DNA of 64,000 bases from Vreelandella olivaria. GTDB taxonomy: Bacteria > Pseudomonadota > Gammaproteobacteria > Pseudomonadales > Halomonadaceae. The position numbers were made by a program, and so were the translations under genes. Shown here piece by piece: positions 35,307 to 45,962 of this stretch (positions within the stretch are counted from its first letter, which is position 1; each line of letters starts with the position of its first letter). The stretch lies in contig AP019416.1 in assembly GCA_004295565.1 (NCBI GenBank), positions 1,364,001-1,428,000 on the forward strand. The letters are read 5' to 3'. Below the pieces are notes generated by a model. The model had not been told where the DNA came from. It ran no database searches and saw only the letters and a program-made list of their open reading frames with translations.

Positions 35307-35438
35307 ATAGGCATGTCCTCACTTATGAGTTAGTGATGTAATAACCGGTCAGAATTTGAGTGCCGCTAGATGGGCGCTCAAGAAACAGCGCTATATTGTG
35401 CCGTAAGCCCGCCGTCAAGGCAAAAAAAGCTCGTGGGT

Positions 35439-36171
35439 TTAGCGAATTAACGGCCGCCAGTGGCGCCCATCAAGGATTTCCAACGGCGCAAAAGCCTGCT
35501 TGTAGCGCATCTTACGGCACTCTTCGATCCAATACCCTAAATAAAGGTGCGGCAGCGCTTTTTCTCGGCTGAGTTCAATAAGCTGGAGAATAGCAAAAGT
35601 GCCTAGTGAACGTTTATCCAATGCCTCACTAACGGCAAAAAAGGTATAGATTGCCGAGAGGCCATGTTCGAGTTGGTCAAAGGCAGCGACCCCGACCAGT
35701 TCGTCGTCGAGATACATCTCCATCAGATGGGCATAGGGCTCATCTAGGGTGAGAAAGGTGCGGTACTGCTCCCGACTGGGGGTACATGTCGCCGTCGGCA
35801 TGGCGCTGGCGAATATAGTTAGCGTAAAGCGAGTAGTGACTGGATGCAAAGTGAGCAGGCACAACACGCACGCTGATGTCGGCATTGCGGCGCCAGATTT
35901 TACGCTGAGTGCGGTTAGCCGCAAACTGTTCAACCGGAATGCGCACCGAGCGGCAGGCGTTGCAGCCCTCACAGTGAGGGCGGTAAAGGTGTCGTCCACT
36001 GCGACGAAACCCTAACAGCGCCAGCGAGTCATAGACTCCCGGGACGGGCGACTCCTGAGGGTCGAGAAACAGCGTTGTCGCTTCCCTGCCGGGTAAATAG
36101 CTACAGGCATGCGGCACGGTAAGGAAGAAACGTAGATCCCGTACCGGCCGACGCGGAGTGTTACTACTCAC
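35439..36171 (-). CDS. bpt: Aspartate/glutamate leucyltransferase Bpt, one frame break
   Basis: This transferase adds leucine to proteins starting with Asp or Glu, marking them for ClpS/ClpAP. The N-terminal cysteine motif HCEGCNACRSVRIPV is characteristic of the ATE/Bpt family. The C-terminal part has FFAVSEALDKRSLGTFAILQ and LYLGYWIEECRKMRYK, which forms the GNAT-like fold. The break is near 35780. Restored length is about 244 residues. It is 58 bp downstream of aat in the same direction. Confidence 0.93.
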
Positions 36172-36229
36172 GGCCTGCCTCCTATGTAAAAAAATGGTTG
36201 GAACAGAATAAGTTCGTCACTATGGTTCA

Positions 36230-36978
36230 TCACTTCGCATTACCCTCGGTGGCAATCGCCTTAAGCCAGAGCGATGCAGGAACAGTGGGTGTTTCAGTGG
36301 GTGACGCGGTAAACGTAAATGCCTTATCGGGTAACCAGTTTTTAAGATAGTTGATGAATGCCTCGCGGGCGACTGTAATAGCGCCCAGGCTCGCCAGGTG
36401 GGGCGTATGCATTTGGCAGTCGATGAGTTTGCCGCCATTCTCACGCATGGCTCTGGCGAGGTGGGCCAGAGCCACCTTTGAAGCATCCGGGGCGCGGGAG
36501 AACATCGACTCGCCAAAAAATACCGGTCCCATGGCGACGCCGTATAGCCCGCCCACCAATTGCCCGTGTTGATGGACTTCAATGCTATGGGCAATACCCA
36601 GGGCGTGCAGCAGGCTGTAGGCGTCACGCATCTCTTCAGTGATCCAGGTACCGGCCTCGTTACCACGTGGAGCGGCGCAGGCTTGAATCACCTGGTCGAA
36701 GTGTTGATCCAGGGTGATATGAAAGCCACCATGGCGTAATCGTTTGGTGAGGCTACGACGCTGCTTAAATTGCTCAGGTAGGAGTATCATGCGCGGATCT
36801 GGGCTCCACCACAGAATGGGGTCGTCGTCGCTGAACCAGGGAAATATGCCCTGCCGGTAGGCTTCGACCAGCCAAACGGGGAGAGCTCTCCACCCGCGGC
36901 CAGCAGGCCATTGGGAGAGTCCAGGGCCGCCTGAGTAGGTGGAAAGTTAGGATGTGGCGAGGAAAGCCAAGGTAGCAT
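36230..36978 (-). CDS. aat: Leucyl/phenylalanyl-tRNA-protein transferase Aat, frame broken
   Basis: This enzyme adds Leu or Phe to proteins starting with Lys or Arg, creating N-degrons for ClpS. Family segments are LDSPNGLLAAGGELSP and QGIFPWFSD in the N-terminal part, then GGFHITLDQHFDQVIQACA, TWITEEMRDAY and GGLYGVAMGPVFFGESMFS. Two breaks lie near 36790 and 36880. The restored length is about 250 residues. It is divergent from ftsK. Confidence 0.94.
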
Positions 36979-37109
36979 TACTTGCTCCTGTTACGACGTT
37001 CTTGTACTGAGCGCTTTACAATAGCCTCTGTGACGGCGGAAGGATGCTCGGTATCATGCAAACTCGCAAGTGGATTAAAGACGCCATTGAGGTGTAAAGG
37101 GAGAGTCGC

Positions 37110-40100
37110 TTGAAAGTGAATAAAGCAGTTAACAAGCGAACGCAGCGTAGCGCGCGTCAAACACCATCATCGGCTTCATCTGCGCGCGTTAACGCCGCAA
37201 AGGATAAGGCTCGTCGTTTTGGCCTGCGCTTACAAGGCTCCGTGCGTGAAGGCGTCGTGGTGATACTGCTGGCGCTGTGTGTATTTTTATTATTAGCGCT
37301 ATTTAGCTACCACCCGTCCGATCCAGGCTGGTCCTATCAGGGGCCGGAAACAGAGGTTCGTAACTGGATGGGCCAAGTAGGCGCCTGGTTGGCCGATGTC
37401 CTCTATTCACTGCTTGGCGCCAGTGCTCTGTGGTGGCCGGGTATGTTTGGTTTTGCCGCCTGGTGGTTGATTCGTTCACGCCAGGTACGTTTTGAGCTCG
37501 ACCCGGTGGCCATAGCGGTACACGCGGGCGGCTTGGTGCTGCTTATTTTCGGTACCACCATGCTGGGAGCGCTGCACTTCTATCACCCGGACAGTATTCT
37601 CCCTATGCCTCCGGCGGTATTTTGGGCGAAGGCCTGGTGGGTGCATTAAGGCCTCTGGTGAGTAGTGGTGGCGTTGGTTTGATTGCCGCGGCGCTCATTT
37701 TAAGCGGCTTTCCGCTGTTTAGTGGTATGTCATGGCTGCAGGTGGCCGATGAGCTCGGCAAGCGTCTATGCCGCCTGGGCAGTTGGTGTCGGCGCGTCGG
37801 CAAACACGCCGTATGCGCGCCGCTCAGCGTGCGGCTGCTAAAGCCGCCAAGAAGTCTACGCCCAAGCCCCAAATCCCTGAATCTGATGCTACGTCGCCAG
37901 TAGCGCCTGAGGCTGCCCCTGCTGAGACGAAGCCTGCAGCAGAGCCGGTAGGCAAAAGCCCCAGTGGCCGCGAACGCCGTGAGCCAGCCTTCTCTGTGCC
38001 ACTTTCCAGCAGCGAGGCGAGCAGCACTTCAGAGAGCAGTGCGTCAGACACGACGCCTTCAAATAGCCGCGAGACAACGGATACCTCGATTCCCTGGGAA
38101 GCCGCGGCGTTTTCGAGCAATAAGCATGTGCCTGCTAAAACCCCCGCGCCTAACTCATCGACACCTACTGCGGAGCCGACGGTTACAGCCCCTGCCGTTG
38201 CCCCACCACTGACGCCAGCGGCAAAAACCGCAGAAGAGAAGGACGCTGCGGCACCGCCGCGCCGCGGAGAATGCTTTGTTCAGGCTGAGATAACGTCGAA
38301 AGCGCCCGAGGCTCAAACACCTGCGTCCGATGATGAATCTCAGGAAGCCGAGACTTCCTTCCGCTGCGCGCGACGCGGGAGGAGACGTCCCCGGCGCCTG
38401 CCACGAGTAACTTCTTTGTCCGCGACGAGCCGCCCGCCGAGAAAGAGCCTGTTCACGCCGCGCCCGCTGAACGTCGCAGTGAGCCATCACTCACCGCTGA
38501 CCCCAGCAGCCAAGATGAACCGCGTGTTGGTGAACCACCTATCGGTGAGCCACATATCGGTGAAACTGATGCTGCCTGGAGCCCTGAACGTGTCACCGCG
38601 CCTGAGCCTGCACGTAAACCTGAGCGTGTCGCCGAGGTGGTTCCTGAGCCCGTTTGGGACGATGAAGAGATGGACGATGAGCTGTATGCGCAGAAGCGTG
38701 ATAGCGAAGCGCGCTCAGTGGCGCCACCTTCGCCCATGCCACCCCAGCAGCGCGCCAGGAACCCAGCTTTACGCCCGAAGAGAGCGCCCCAGAAGCCGAT
38801 GAAGGCCCCGCGTTATGAATCGTGGAGCATTTGCAGAGCCAGCGGCCAGCCTTTGAAACGCTTGATGAGCCCGAAGGCGAGGTGCCAAGCCTGCAACTGC
38901 TGACACCCGCAGAGCCGCATCAGCCCAATTACAGTGACGAGCAGTTAGCCGATATGGCCGAGTTGCTTGAAGTGCGCCTGCGCGAATACGGCGTAAAAGC
39001 GGAAGTCGTGGATACCTGGCCAGGGCCGGTCATCACCCGCTTTGAGATCAAGCCGGCTGCGGGCGTGAAAGTGTCTAAAATCAGTAACCTCGCCAAAGAC
39101 CTGGCGCGCTCACTGATGGTGAAAAGCGTGCGGGTGGTCGAGGTGATTCCCGGCGCCCTACGGTGGGGATCGAAATTCCCAACCCCAATCGCGCCATGAT
39201 CCGCCTGCGTGAAGTCATTGACTCTGACCGTTACCAGCAGGAGACCTCGCCGCTCACCATGGCGCTAGGCCAGGATATTGGCGGCAGCCCCGTAGTCGCC
39301 AACCTGGGCAAGATGCCCCACCTGTTAGTGGCGGGAACCACAGGCTCCGGTAAGTCGGTGGGTGTGAACGCCATGCTGATCTCGATGCTGCTCAAAGCCA
39401 AGCCTAGCGAGCTGAAGCTGATCATGGTCGACCCGAAAATGTTGGAACTGTCGGTGTATGACGGCATTCCCCACCTGCTGGCGCCTGTGGTCACTGATAT
39501 GAAAGAGGCGGCCAACAGCTTGCGCTGGTGCGTGGCCGAGATGGAGCGCCGCTACAAGCTAATGGCGGCCATGGGGTGCGTAACATCGCGGGCTTCAATG
39601 GCCGCCTGGATGAAGCCGAGCGCGCCGGGGCTCAAGTGGCAGACCCGCTCTGGGAGCCGCAGCCCTGGGAAGTGCACCAGCCCCATCCGGTATTGGAGAA
39701 ATTGCCCTACATCGTCGTGGTGATCGACGAGTTTGCCGATATGTTTATGATCGTCGGTAAAAGGTCGAAGAGCTGATTGCGCGCCTGGCACAAAAGGCCC
39801 GTGCCGCGGGTATCCATTTGATTTTGGCGACTCAGCGCCCCTCGGTGGACGTGGTGACGGGCTTGATCAAAGCCAACATTCCATCAAGGATGGCGTTTCA
39901 GGTCTCATCCAGAATTGATTCGCGCACCATTCTCGACCAGGGCGGCGCTGAGAGCCTGCTGGGCCATGGCGATATGCTCTACCTGCCCGCGGGCTCAGGG
40001 CCGCCTAACCGCATCCACGGTGCCTTCGTGGACGATGACGAAGTGCACCGGGTAGTCGATGACTGGAAGCGCCGTGGTGCTCCCGAGTATATCGAGGAGA

Positions 40101-40375
40101 TTCTCTCTGGTGGTGTCTCTGCCGATGCCTTAACCGGCCTTGAGGCTGAAGGCGTGGATGGCGACGATGCGGAGCAGGATGCACTCTACGATGAGGCCGT
40201 TCAGTTCGTCACTGAAACGCGCAAAGCCTCGATTTCCGCCGTGCAGCGGCGCTTTAAAATTGGCTATAACCGGGCTGCTCGTCTGGTTGAGGCCATGGAG
40301 GGCGCCGGCGTGGTGACCTCTATGGGCTCTAACGGTGCCCGTGAAGTACTTGCGCCGCCCCCGGTGGGGCACTAA
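37110..40375 (+). CDS. ftsK: DNA translocase FtsK, many frame breaks
   Basis: This septal DNA pump clears and dimer-resolves the chromosome during division. The N-terminal domain has about four membrane helices ([20 protein letters not shown] first). A long Pro/Ala/Glu/Ser-rich linker follows (about 37800-38800). The motor has Walker [17 protein letters not shown] at about 39333 and Walker [12 protein letters not shown]. The C-terminal gamma winged helix, with [20 protein letters not shown], reads KOPS sites. At least seven breaks occur (near 37620, 37780, 38370, 38820, 39165, 39580 and 39770). The start is probably TTG at 37110 after AAGGGAGAG. Restored length is about 1,088 residues. Confidence 0.93.
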
Positions 40376-40553
40376 CCACGCACAATTATGCAATAAGCGT
40401 GGAAGTAGCGCCGCAGGTGAAACCCTGCGGCGTTTTCGCGTCTTAACGACACATGGACGGTTAAGCCGACCTCACTGCCTGATGTTTGAGCAATAGTTTT
40501 GAGCAGCAGTTTTGAACAACAGTTATTTGGCAACGGTTGCCTAGGGAGATCAT

Positions 40554-41219
40554 ATGCGCGATACGCAAACAAAACGTCCGTCATCAATCGGTGCGCCACA
40601 ACTGGCCTTTGCGGCCAGCGCCTTGGGGTTAACCTTTGGTGCTCCCGCTTGGGCAGAGGATGCTGCCGAACGTTTGACCGAGCGGCTGGATCCGCTTGAG
40701 CGCTATCAAGCAAATTTTGAGCAGCAAATTCTGGATGGCAGCGGCGAACGGATGCAGAGCGCGCGCGGCGAGATGTGGTTGTCCCGCCCGGGTATGCTGC
40801 GTTGGGAGGTGGAAGCGCCTTACAGTCAAACCGTGGTCTCCGACGGTGAAGATGTGTATATGTACGATCCCGATCTTGAGCAGGTCACCGTTCAGGAGAT
40901 GGATGATCGGGTCACCCATACACCCGCATTATTGCTGTCGGGAAGCGCAAACGATTTAACCGAGAGCTATGAGGTGTTCTACGAGCAGGAAGGGGGAGAA
41001 GATGTCTTTACCCTGGTGCCCATCTCTGCCGATACGCTGTTTGAAGAGTTGAGCATGGTCTTTGAAGGCGAAACGTTAACCGAACTGTGGATGATGGACA
41101 GCACCGGCCAGCGCACCGCGATTACCTTTAGCAACATTACCCTCAATGGCAATATCGCCCGGGACATGTTTGATTTTGAGATCCCTGAAGGCACCGATGT
41201 CATTCGCGAAGAGCTTTAA
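40554..41219 (+). CDS. lolA: Outer-membrane lipoprotein carrier LolA
   Basis: This periplasmic chaperone takes lipoproteins from LolCDE to LolB. A signal peptide ending GAPAWA is cut before EDAAERL. The mature part has RYQANFEQQILDGSGERMQ, GEMWLSRPGMLRWEVEAP and YMYDPDLEQVTVQ, all typical of LolA. The frame is intact at 221 residues. It follows ftsK and precedes the convergent rarA, as in many gammaproteobacteria. Confidence 0.94.
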   Translation: MRDTQTKRPSSIGAPQLAFAASALGLTFGAPAWAEDAAERLTERLDPLERYQANFEQQILDGSGERMQSARGEMWLSRPGMLRWEVEAPYSQTVVSDGEDVYMYDPDLEQVTVQEMDDRVTHTPALLLSGSANDLTESYEVFYEQEGGEDVFTLVPISADTLFEELSMVFEGETLTELWMMDSTGQRTAITFSNITLNGNIARDMFDFEIPEGTDVIREEL

Positions 41220-41310
41220 GGGTGAGGAGTGAATGGTGAGGAGTTGGTAAAGAGTTGCTGGAGGGTGGCGGTTCATCAATAACCTGTCACTGTGTTAACC
41301 ATCAGGCGCC

Positions 41311-42640
41311 TTAGGGCGCCTGATCTGCTTCCTGGTCAAGGTTTTCCCGCCACGCCATGATTTCCCCAAAGCGCTTCTCCTGCCCGATGGCGCTCGGCTT
41401 GAAAAAAGTCGGCCTTAGGCAGCTCTTCAGGCCAGCAGTCGTGGGCGCTGCCCGCTGGATAGCCGTCTGGTTCGTTGTGCGCATAACGATAGCCTTCGCC
41501 ATGACCCAACTGCTCCATCAGCTTAGTGGGGCGTTGCGCAGGTACGTTGGTACCTCCACCTGGGGCTGCTGTCGCACATACTGCTTGGCTTCACTCCAGG
41601 CGCGGTCTATTCGGTTGCTTTTGGGCGCCACTGCCAAATGGATCGCCGCATGGGCAATCGCCCGTTGGCCTTCGTAATCACCCAAGCGCAGATAGGCATC
41701 CCACGCCGCAATCACCAGCGGTAGGGCGCGGGGATCGGCATTGCCGACATCCTCTGAGGCAATGGCGGTCAGCCTGCGTACCACGTCAAGCGGGTCACCG
41801 CCGCCCTGCATAAAGCGCGCCATATAAAGCAAGGCCGCATTGGGGCGCGAAGAGCGTATCGATTTATGAATCGCCGAAAGCAGGTCGTAATAGGCATCGC
41901 CCTGTTTATCGAAGGCGCTGGCCTGATGGCCTATTACATCGGCGAGCACCTCTTTATGCAGCACTTCGCGATCCGCTTCCTGAGTAGCGAAATCGCAGGC
42001 GGTTTCCAGTAGCCCCAACGCCCGTCGTGCGTCGCCAGCACTGGCGTGGGCCAGTGCGGTTAATACGTCATCATCCACCTGAATATCACGCTTGCCCAGC
42101 CCTCGTTCAACGTCGCTGAGCGCCTGACGCATCACCGTGATCAGCTCCTCCTGAGTGAGTGATTTCAGTACGTAAACCCGCGCGCGGGAGAGCAGCGCCG
42201 AATTGACTTCAAAGGAGGGATTTTCGGTGGTAGCACCAATCAGCGTTAACAGCCCCGACTCCACATGGGGCAGCAAAGCGTCCTGTTGACTCTTGTTCAG
42301 GCGGTGAATCTCATCTAAAAGAGAATAACCGTGGAGGACATCTGTTGGGCGCGCTCCACCACGGCACGAATCTCTTTACGCCAGCCATCACCGCGCTGAG
42401 GTGTTCTAGATGCGCTTGGGAAGCTCTGGCTAACAGCTCAGCCAGCGTGGTTTTGCCGACCCTGGTGGCCCCATAGAATCATTGAGCGCACTACGCCCGA
42501 TTCCGCCATGCGGCGGAGAGGTTTATCTGGCCCCACCAGTGCCTGCTGGCCCACATAATCGTCTAATTGGCGTGGGCGCATACGAAAGGCTAACGGGGCA
42601 TCGTCAGATGGTGTTGCCTCGGCACTATCAAAAGATCCAT
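41311..42640 (-). CDS. rarA: Replication-associated recombination protein RarA, frame broken
   Basis: This AAA+ protein of the RarA/MgsA/WRNIP1 family acts at stalled forks. The start is [14 protein letters not shown] at 42640 when one T is added, with GGAAG upstream. Walker A region SMILWGPPG is broken near 42465, and Walker B reads [19 protein letters not shown]. The sensor and lid parts include [18 protein letters not shown] and [10 protein letters not shown]. The C-terminal tetramerisation part VPTYLRNAP continues in another frame as [19 protein letters not shown] and ends at 41311. About four breaks are needed. Restored length is about 443 residues. Confidence 0.92.
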
Positions 42641-42950
42641 GTAAGCTTCCGTTGTAAATCAGTACGTTGAGCAACAAATTGCCAACAAGTTTAGGTGGTA
42701 AACTGCGCCTTAGCGAACTACCTTTGGCGTAACCTATCAGAAAGATACACTTGCTAGGATAACGCTAGAGGGGCATTGTTTATGATAACCGTTGTTGATA
42801 ACCCCTGTTGATAACCCCGATAGTTACGACACGCTTAGGTTACGATATGTTTTAGCGTCACAGCATGTTTGTTACCTCGCGCTTATTATCGCATGCCGTC
42901 AATCACGAAGGCACGACGGTAGGCATGACACAATAAAAGGAGACAGTTCG
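42641..42950. other. Divergent promoter region, rarA and hemerythrin-like gene
   Basis: This AT-richer stretch contains a perfect 13-base tandem duplication (TGTTGATAACCCC at 42793-42805 and 42806-42818). No other gene is seen. AAAAGGAG lies before the hemerythrin-like start. Confidence 0.6.
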
Positions 42951-43496
42951 ATGTTAAACCAACTGCGTCTAGATCATGCCAACATGGCGAGATTACTCCA
43001 TGTCCTGCAGCTTAAGCAGAAAACCCTGGCCCAAGGTGAGCGGCCCAACTTTCAGCTTATGCGCGAGGTCGTCGACTATATTTTGTCCTATATGGATGGT
43101 TTTGCAGCCCCTCTTGAACGCGTCTGCGTGGAGCGATTGCAAACCCAGGCCCCAGAGCATATTGCCCTTACCGAGCAGATGGCGAATGACTATCGTGAGC
43201 TAAAGCCGCGCTTACAGCGCCTCTCCAACGACATCGACATGGTGTTAATGGATAACATCATTCCGATGGATCGCTTTGCCGATGACTTAAAAGATTATTT
43301 GGAAGCGCATCGTGCCTATTTGCGTCACGAACGCGAGGGGCTGTTCCCGCTGATTGACGAGCATTTTAGCGAGGAAGATATGGAAGAGCTGCGTCAGGCG
43401 CTCCCCGAAGGCGCAGAGAAAGAGCTGGAGCGCCTACAGGACGCTTATCCCGAGCTATACTCCGAACTGCGTGGGGCAGATGTCCCGGCGGTATAG
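42951..43496 (+). CDS. Hemerythrin-like four-helix protein lacking the HH ligand pair
   Basis: This helical protein of 181 residues is of the HHE/hemerythrin-like type. The first ligand region LRLDHANMARLLHVL is present, and the last has HRAYLRHEREGLFPLIDEHF with H-x-x-x-E. The middle motif, usually HHPxE, reads FAAPLERVCVERL, so two metal-binding histidines are replaced by alanines. Either the site binds a single metal or none. The start at 42951 follows AAAAGGAGA; an upstream in-frame ATG at 42792 lies in the promoter region. The frame is intact. The role is unknown. Confidence 0.72.
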   Translation: MLNQLRLDHANMARLLHVLQLKQKTLAQGERPNFQLMREVVDYILSYMDGFAAPLERVCVERLQTQAPEHIALTEQMANDYRELKPRLQRLSNDIDMVLMDNIIPMDRFADDLKDYLEAHRAYLRHEREGLFPLIDEHFSEEDMEELRQALPEGAEKELERLQDAYPELYSELRGADVPAV

Positions 43497-43521
43497 TCAA
43501 AAGCGTCTCGACAGGGGGAAT

Positions 43522-43613
43522 TCGCCCGCTGAAGCGACCTACCACCATAGCCTTGAGCCTAGTGAGATGAAGTGGTGCTTCCAGCCATTGTGGGAGGGAG
43601 CTTTAGCTCGCGA
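43522..43613. repeat. REP doublet like those at 13.6-13.9 kb
   Basis: TTGTGGGAGGGAGCTTTAGC... at 43588-43613 is the exact complement of the arm at 13657-13682. A diverged inverted arm, TCGCCCGCTGAAGCGACC..., lies at 43522-43547. Spacing of the pair is similar to that at 13657-13740. Confidence 0.85.
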
Positions 43614-43750
43614 ATGTGTTGGCTAACAGCCTGATGAGGCTGAGGTGTGCTTTCAGCACTCTAAAGTCGAACCTCACAAGCTATTAAATGGGAATTATTG
43701 ATAATGTGCGATTGGCTCTGACAGGTAGCAGCAATTGCTAAAATCATGGA

Positions 43751-43783
43751 CGGAGCATGCTAAAATAGCGGCTCCGTTTTTTT
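43751..43783 (+). terminator. Possible terminator or attenuator before murI
   Basis: CGGAGC (43751) and GCTCCG (43771) pair over a 14-base loop and are followed by seven T. TAAAAT in the loop could instead be a promoter element for murI. Confidence 0.45.
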
Positions 43784-43809
43784 CAGGCAGAGCCATGAAA
43801 GGCAGAGTC

Positions 43810-44646
43810 ATGATAGGCCCCGTGTTAATTTTTGATTCCGGTGTCGGCGGCCTGTCGGTGGCGCAGTCGCTACGCCAACACTACCCTGACGCTGCGCTCT
43901 GCTATGCCTGTGATAATGCTTGGTTACCCTATGGGCTGCGCGAAGACGCTGCCCTGACCGAGCGCATTGTAGCGGTGTGTCGCGCCGCGGTAGCAGCGTG
44001 CAAGCCGAGTGTTTTGGTCGTCGCCTGTAATACCGCGAGTACTCTGGCGCTGGAAAATTTGCGCGCGCAGTTGGCGATCCCTGTCGTCGGTACCGTGCCC
44101 GCTATCAAACCTGCCGCAGCGATCAGCCAAACACGCCATATTGGGCTGTTAGCCACCAAGGCTACGGTAGGGAGGCCCTACACCCAGCGTTTAATTGATA
44201 GCTTTGCCAGCGACTGTGTGATTACTCGCGTCGCCGCCGATGCTTTGGTGGTCGAAGCGGAAGCATACTTGGCTGGTGTCACCCCCAATATTGATCGTAT
44301 GCAGGTGGCGCTGGCGCCGTTATGGCACGCCGTTGCACCTCCATCATCTGCGCATTGTTTATCGCCTGATCATCAGGCGCTGGATACCCCAGAGCTAGAT
44401 ACAGTGGTACTGGGCTGCACTCACTTTCCGCTGCTAAAGCCATGGCTCACGCAGCTGGCTCCCGTGCCGCTACATTGGGTCGACTCCGGCGATGCCATTG
44501 CCCGGCGGGTTGGGCAAGTTGTCGCTGAGCTATATAGCGACCAGCAGGACGGTCGCTGCTTTACCACTGCCCCTGCTGCCAACCTCACCGCTGGCTTAGC
44601 CCGCTATGGGTTTCAGGCGTCCCAATTGCTTAATGTGGGCGACTGA
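43810..44646 (+). CDS. murI: Glutamate racemase
   Basis: This enzyme makes D-glutamate for peptidoglycan. The N-terminal FDSGVGGLSVAQSL motif and the two catalytic cysteines, in VVACNTASTLAL and VLGCTHFPLL, are present. The frame is intact. The start at 43810 follows AAAGGCAGAG; ATG at 43795 is an alternative. The restored length is 278 residues. It is followed 46 bp later by trmA, as in some gammaproteobacteria. Confidence 0.93.
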   Translation: MIGPVLIFDSGVGGLSVAQSLRQHYPDAALCYACDNAWLPYGLREDAALTERIVAVCRAAVAACKPSVLVVACNTASTLALENLRAQLAIPVVGTVPAIKPAAAISQTRHIGLLATKATVGRPYTQRLIDSFASDCVITRVAADALVVEAEAYLAGVTPNIDRMQVALAPLWHAVAPPSSAHCLSPDHQALDTPELDTVVLGCTHFPLLKPWLTQLAPVPLHWVDSGDAIARRVGQVVAELYSDQQDGRCFTTAPAANLTAGLARYGFQASQLLNVGD

Positions 44647-44692
44647 ACACTATTGACTACTATTGCTGACCGAATTATTCAAAGGAGCAGCC

Positions 44693-45805
44693 TTGGCTAT
44701 CCCCGTTGTAGAACCTGAACGTTACGCTGAGCAGTTAGCCGCCAAACGCGACTACCTGGAAAGTACCTTTGCCGCTTTTCAGCCACCGGCGTTAGAGGTG
44801 TTTGAATCGCCGCCGGGCTACTACCGTCAGCGCTGCGAGTTTCGCATATGGCACGAAGAGGACGACCTCTTCTACGCCATGTTCGAGGTAGACCCTGAGA
44901 ACCCGAAGAACAAGCGGGTGGTTCGGTTAGATCAGTACGCAGTCGCCAGTGAACGCATCAATCAGCTAATGCCGCAGCTGCGAGAGGCCTGCCTGCGCTC
45001 TGACGAGCTGCGTCGGCGGTTGTTCCAGGTGGAGTTTTTAACCACGCTATCGGGGAGGCGCTGGTAACGCTGATTTACCACCGTCCGTTAGGCGAGGAGT
45101 GGGAGCGAGAAGCCCGCGCTCTGGAAGTTGAGCTAGGCATTATGATTATTGGCCGCTCCCGCAAGCAGCGCATCGTGCTGAGCCGTGATCACGTATGGGA
45201 ACGCCTTGAAGTAGATGGCCGCACGCTGCACTACCAGCAGGTGGAAAACAGTTTTACCCAACCCAATGCGCACATCTGCCAAAAAATGCTCAGTTGGGCG
45301 CGGGAAGTGACCGCTGGTCATCAACAGGCGGATCTGGTCGAACTCTATTGCGGTAACGGCAATTTCACCATTGCCCTGGCGGATAACTTCCGTCGTGTGC
45401 TGGCCACGGAAATTTCCCGCACCTCTGTGGCCAGTGCCAACGTTAATCTGGAAGCCAATGGGGTAACCAACGCCCGGATTGGTCGTATGTCAGCCGAGGA
45501 GTTTTCTCAGGCGCTGAAGGGTGAAAAAAGCCGGGCAACGCGTGGCGGAAATGGCGTTGGAAGAGTACGCTTTTTCCACCGTGTTGGTGGATCCGCCGCG
45601 TGCCGGTCTAGACGAGCAGAGCTGTGAGCAACTCAGCGAGTACGCTCAGATCGTCTATATTTCATGCAACCCAGCCACGCTAGCTGAAAACTTGACCATA
45701 CTGACCCATACCCATCGGATAGAACGTTTTGCGCTATTTGACCAGTTTCCGTTTACCGACCACTGTGAGTGTGGAGTGCTGTTAACGCGGCGGGTGGTCG
45801 AGTAA
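44693..45805 (+). CDS. trmA: tRNA (uracil-5-)-methyltransferase TrmA, frame broken
   Basis: This enzyme makes m5U54 in the tRNA T-loop. The SAM site reads [15 protein letters not shown], and the catalytic cysteine is in [29 protein letters not shown] is the typical end. The start is TTG at 44693, after AAAGGAG, giving [15 protein letters not shown]. Breaks are near 45050 and 45525. Restored length is about 371 residues. Confidence 0.94.
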
Positions 45806-45962
45806 GTATACGACCTAATGCGTAAACGGTATGTGCCATGAACAACACGTCAGGTGATTAGGGACGCGACGATAGGTAGCGTAAGCTAGCCGTTATGTTG
45901 GCCTAAAGGCCTATTGTCCTTCGTTTTTGGCCGTTTAATGGCCCAGGCAGTCGAGGTGATGG

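Larger units (their letters stand above)
43497..43794. other. Gene-free stretch with a REP doublet, upstream of murI
   Basis: It contains a REP pair (43522-43613) and a possible terminator before murI. No coding potential is seen. Confidence 0.6.
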
